DNA of 36,854 nucleotides from Sulfurospirillum sp. UBA12182 (lineage in GTDB: Bacteria > Campylobacterota > Campylobacteria > Campylobacterales > Sulfurospirillaceae), in the NCBI GenBank assembly GCA_002742765.1, contig DLUF01000049.1, forward strand, positions 1,516 through 38,369. Direction: 5' to 3'. Below are positions 34,759-36,854 of this stretch, piece by piece. Under the pieces are notes generated by a model, which was not told the DNA's origin, made no database searches, and saw nothing but the letters and a program-made list of their open reading frames with translations. The translations under genes and the position numbers were made by a program. Positions within the stretch are counted from its first letter, which is position 1. Every line of letters starts with the position of its first letter.

Positions 34759-35832
34759 ATGCAAATTTTAGATTTTTTATATGAAGAAGAGAATAAAAAT
34801 TCAAAATTTTTTGATAGAAAAATTTCAATTACTTCAAAAAAAACTCTTATAAAAGGAGTAAAAAAATCTGGAAAAACCTATATCATATATGATTATCTTT
34901 CCAACTTCCATCCTGATGAGTATCTTTATATTGATCTTTTAGATGAGAGAATTAAAGATTTACACGTTGAAAAAAATTTAGAAAAATTTTTAGAAAATAA
35001 AAAAATAAAAATCTTGGTTATCGAAAATTACGATTTTACTTTCCCTTTACCATCTCTTGAAGAAATAATCATCACTTCACACCGCAAAGATGTAAAACTA
35101 GAAGGTTTTGATGAGCTTATGCTCTATCCTTTAGACTTTGAGGAATTTATAGCTTTTGATAGAAAACACTTCAACATAGAGCAAATTTTCAATATCTTTG
35201 CAAATCTTGGTACTTTTCCCCAAATAGTTCTTGAACATGAGCATAATGTAAGAAGTAATTTACAAGATTTGATTAGAATTATCATTCAAGATGAAACCAA
35301 ATTGAATATCTTTAAAAAAATTTGTGAACTCCAAAGTACAAAGATTTCACTCTTTCAAATCTATAATCAACTAAAAAGTATTTCCAAAATTTCAAAAGAT
35401 AAACTTTATCGGAGTATCAAAGAGTTAGAAAATGAAAACATTCTCTTTTTTGTAGAAAAATTTGATGCTACAAATGCAAACAAAAAAGTCTATCTTTGTG
35501 ATTTTGCTATCAAAAATGCTTTAAGTCTCAAAAAAGACTTTCTCAAAAGATTTGAAAATATAGTCTTTTCAGAGTTATATAAAAGATACAAGGAAATTTT
35601 TTATACTGATGTGATTGATTTTTATCTACCAAAGCAAAACATTGGCATCATTTGTGCGCCTTTTTCTCCCAAAGAATTTATCGAAGAAAAATTAAAAAAG
35701 TACTCTACACATCTTTTGGATTTAAGCCTTCAAGAGATTTATATCATTTCAGTAGGAAACGAAGATGCATTTAATATAGAAGGTATCACATGCAATATCG
35801 TTCCTTTTTGGGAGTGGGCTTTACAAGGTTGA
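34759..35832 (+). CDS. AAA-type ATPase of the AAA_14 / DUF4143-like group
   Basis: 357 aa. Walker A is GVKKSGKT (33-40), the Walker B strand is KILVIENYD (84-92), and IITSHRK resembles sensor 1. LMLYPLDFEEFIAFDRK is the helix typical of AAA_14 ATPases. A winged-helix-like part follows (about 205-250), then a C-terminal domain with FENIVFSELYKRYKEIFYTD and VIDFYLP, resembling the nuclease-like DUF4143 fold; the usual Glu-x-Lys is replaced by ICAPF, so nuclease activity is unlikely. AAGGAG lies five bases before the ATG. Function is unknown. It is divergent from rpsJ and overlaps the next gene tail-to-tail by 12 bp. Confidence 0.75.
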   Translation: MQILDFLYEEENKNSKFFDRKISITSKKTLIKGVKKSGKTYIIYDYLSNFHPDEYLYIDLLDERIKDLHVEKNLEKFLENKKIKILVIENYDFTFPLPSLEEIIITSHRKDVKLEGFDELMLYPLDFEEFIAFDRKHFNIEQIFNIFANLGTFPQIVLEHEHNVRSNLQDLIRIIIQDETKLNIFKKICELQSTKISLFQIYNQLKSISKISKDKLYRSIKELENENILFFVEKFDATNANKKVYLCDFAIKNALSLKKDFLKRFENIVFSELYKRYKEIFYTDVIDFYLPKQNIGIICAPFSPKEFIEEKLKKYSTHLLDLSLQEIYIISVGNEDAFNIEGITCNIVPFWEWALQG

Positions 35833-36854
35833 GATTCTTTTTCTCAAAGTTATGCTATTGCCTTGCTCATTATAATAAAATCTATCAAGCAATTTTTTGA
35901 TTATCATGATACCTCGTCCATTGAAACCTTTTGGGTTAACGACAAGTTGTCTCAATTCTCTTACATCAAATCCTAAACCAGGATCAGTAACTTTACAGAT
36001 GAACATCTTTCCTCTTCTTGATTCTTTGATAAAATATTTTATATTTATATATTTGTCTTTGTTTTGAGCTTCTAACTTATCGAGTAAATCATCAAATTCA
36101 CCATTTTCTATGAGCTTTGATTTTGTTTTTTTATCAATTCCATAAATCCCATGTTCTACTGCATTGAGTAAAACTTCTGACATAGCTAAAATAATCTCTG
36201 AGATATCTTTTGCATTCGCCTTTACTTGTAAAAGTGATTCTCGAATTTCAGTTAAAACAGCATCCACTTCTTCTCTTTTACCCAAAACACTTATATCTTT
36301 CCAATCTACATTTAACTCCACCACATCCAGATAAAAATACGCCATATCATCTTGGTTTTCTACCAATCTCTCCTTTACATGTAAAGAAAAATCACTAATA
36401 CACTCTGAATTTAAAAAATCTTCATACATGTACTTTTTGTAAAATTCTCCATTTTCAAGCTTGTTTTCACAAAGACCATCTGTATGTATTAAAATCTTTT
36501 TGATATTTTTTGCATTTAAAGTATCTACCTTGAACTCTTGCGTATACTGGCTTATTGGCATGTTGTTACTCTTGATTTTTACAAGTTGATTTTTAAAGTC
36601 TTTAGCGATGACTGCTGGCATCCCAAAAGAAGCGTAACTACAAGAGGAACTCTCTTTTTCATACATCCCAAAGATAATAGAAAGCATCTCATTATCTAGT
36701 AACTCTTTTTTTATATACTCCACATAACTTTGTATCCACTTTGAAAAATCAAAATTTTTATCTGCTTGCATTTGATCAAAAATAAAATTTAAAAGCGAAG
36801 TTGTCGTTGTTGCAGTAAGAGAAGCAGATATCCCAAATCCTGACATAAACATAG
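35821..36854 (-). CDS. SpoIIE/PP2C-type phosphatase with C-terminal HATPase domain (partial)
   Basis: The frame is open to the right edge, so the N terminus is missing; at least 343 codons are present. The first part is a PP2C-like SpoIIE domain: SGFGISASL, ILIHTDGLCENK (metal Asp) and ENQDDMAYFYLDV (second metal Asp). The last 150 aa form an HATPase_c domain of the anti-sigma kinase type: MSEVLLNAVEHGIYG (N box), DPGLGFDV (G1) and NGRGIMIIKKLLD (G2). This pairing is typical of partner-switching regulators, often behind sensor or receiver domains that would lie off-window. The Asp expected before SGFG is Phe here. Confidence 0.82.
   Translation of the reverse strand, partial: MFMSGFGISASLTATTTTSLLNFIFDQMQADKNFDFSKWIQSYVEYIKKELLDNEMLSIIFGMYEKESSSCSYASFGMPAVIAKDFKNQLVKIKSNNMPISQYTQEFKVDTLNAKNIKKILIHTDGLCENKLENGEFYKKYMYEDFLNSECISDFSLHVKERLVENQDDMAYFYLDVVELNVDWKDISVLGKREEVDAVLTEIRESLLQVKANAKDISEIILAMSEVLLNAVEHGIYGIDKKTKSKLIENGEFDDLLDKLEAQNKDKYINIKYFIKESRRGKMFICKVTDPGLGFDVRELRQLVVNPKGFNGRGIMIIKKLLDRFYYNEQGNSITLRKRISTL
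36375..36384. repeat. TTACATGTAA palindrome, copy 10
   Basis: Inside the SpoIIE-type phosphatase gene, read Leu-His-Val-Lys; symmetric over 14 bp (CTTTACATGTAAAG). Confidence 0.9.

Overview
The window comes from an AT-rich bacterial chromosome, most likely a member of the Campylobacterota (epsilonproteobacteria). The evidence is the ribosomal/secY/map/infA/rpmJ/rpoA order with no rpmD (L30), the protein sequences of the housekeeping genes, TTG starts and T-rich promoters. Genus cannot be fixed from sequence alone; Sulfurimonas-, Sulfurospirillum- or Arcobacter-like bacteria are all possible.

Layout. (1) 1-5447: a compact type II-C CRISPR-Cas locus. cas9, cas1 and cas2 run on the minus strand and are followed by a repeat array that continues off the left edge (10 complete 36-nt repeats plus one partial, 30-31-nt spacers). 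Between array and cas2, on the plus strand, lies a convincing tracrRNA gene: a consensus promoter, a near full-length anti-repeat, two GC-rich hairpins and a T tract that runs into the cas2 stop codon. Every repeat ends in an extended -10 box, so each crRNA probably has its own promoter, as in Neisseria type II-C. (2) 5537-9950: a tetR - adaptor - RND pump operon with a perfect palindromic operator just behind its promoter. (3) 9988-20575: a long minus-strand run of housekeeping genes: NFU protein, a TPR-like protein, murE, panD, ebfC, a PDZ protein, ispA, tkt, a metallophosphatase, gph, uppP, a hemolysin-III-type membrane protein and an unknown membrane protein. (4) 20675-34673: the S10-spc-alpha ribosomal cluster (rpsJ to rplQ), with a sigma70 promoter before rpsJ, a second promoter and structured leader before rpmJ, and an intrinsic terminator after rplQ. 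(5) 34734-36854: a divergent AAA-type ATPase that overlaps tail-to-tail with a SpoIIE-type phosphatase/HATPase gene cut by the right edge.

The most unexpected signal is a dispersed perfect palindrome, TTACATGTAA. It occurs ten times exactly, plus several one-mismatch copies, in cas genes, metabolic genes, a stop codon and an intergenic gap, but in no ribosomal protein gene except as a decayed copy in rpsJ. In coding frames it reads Leu-His-Val-(Lys/Asn/Ser) or Thr-Cys-Lys whatever the protein. It behaves like a highly iterated palindrome of unknown purpose.

The only stretch longer than 300 bases without a protein gene is 1-853, which holds the CRISPR array, leader and tracrRNA.
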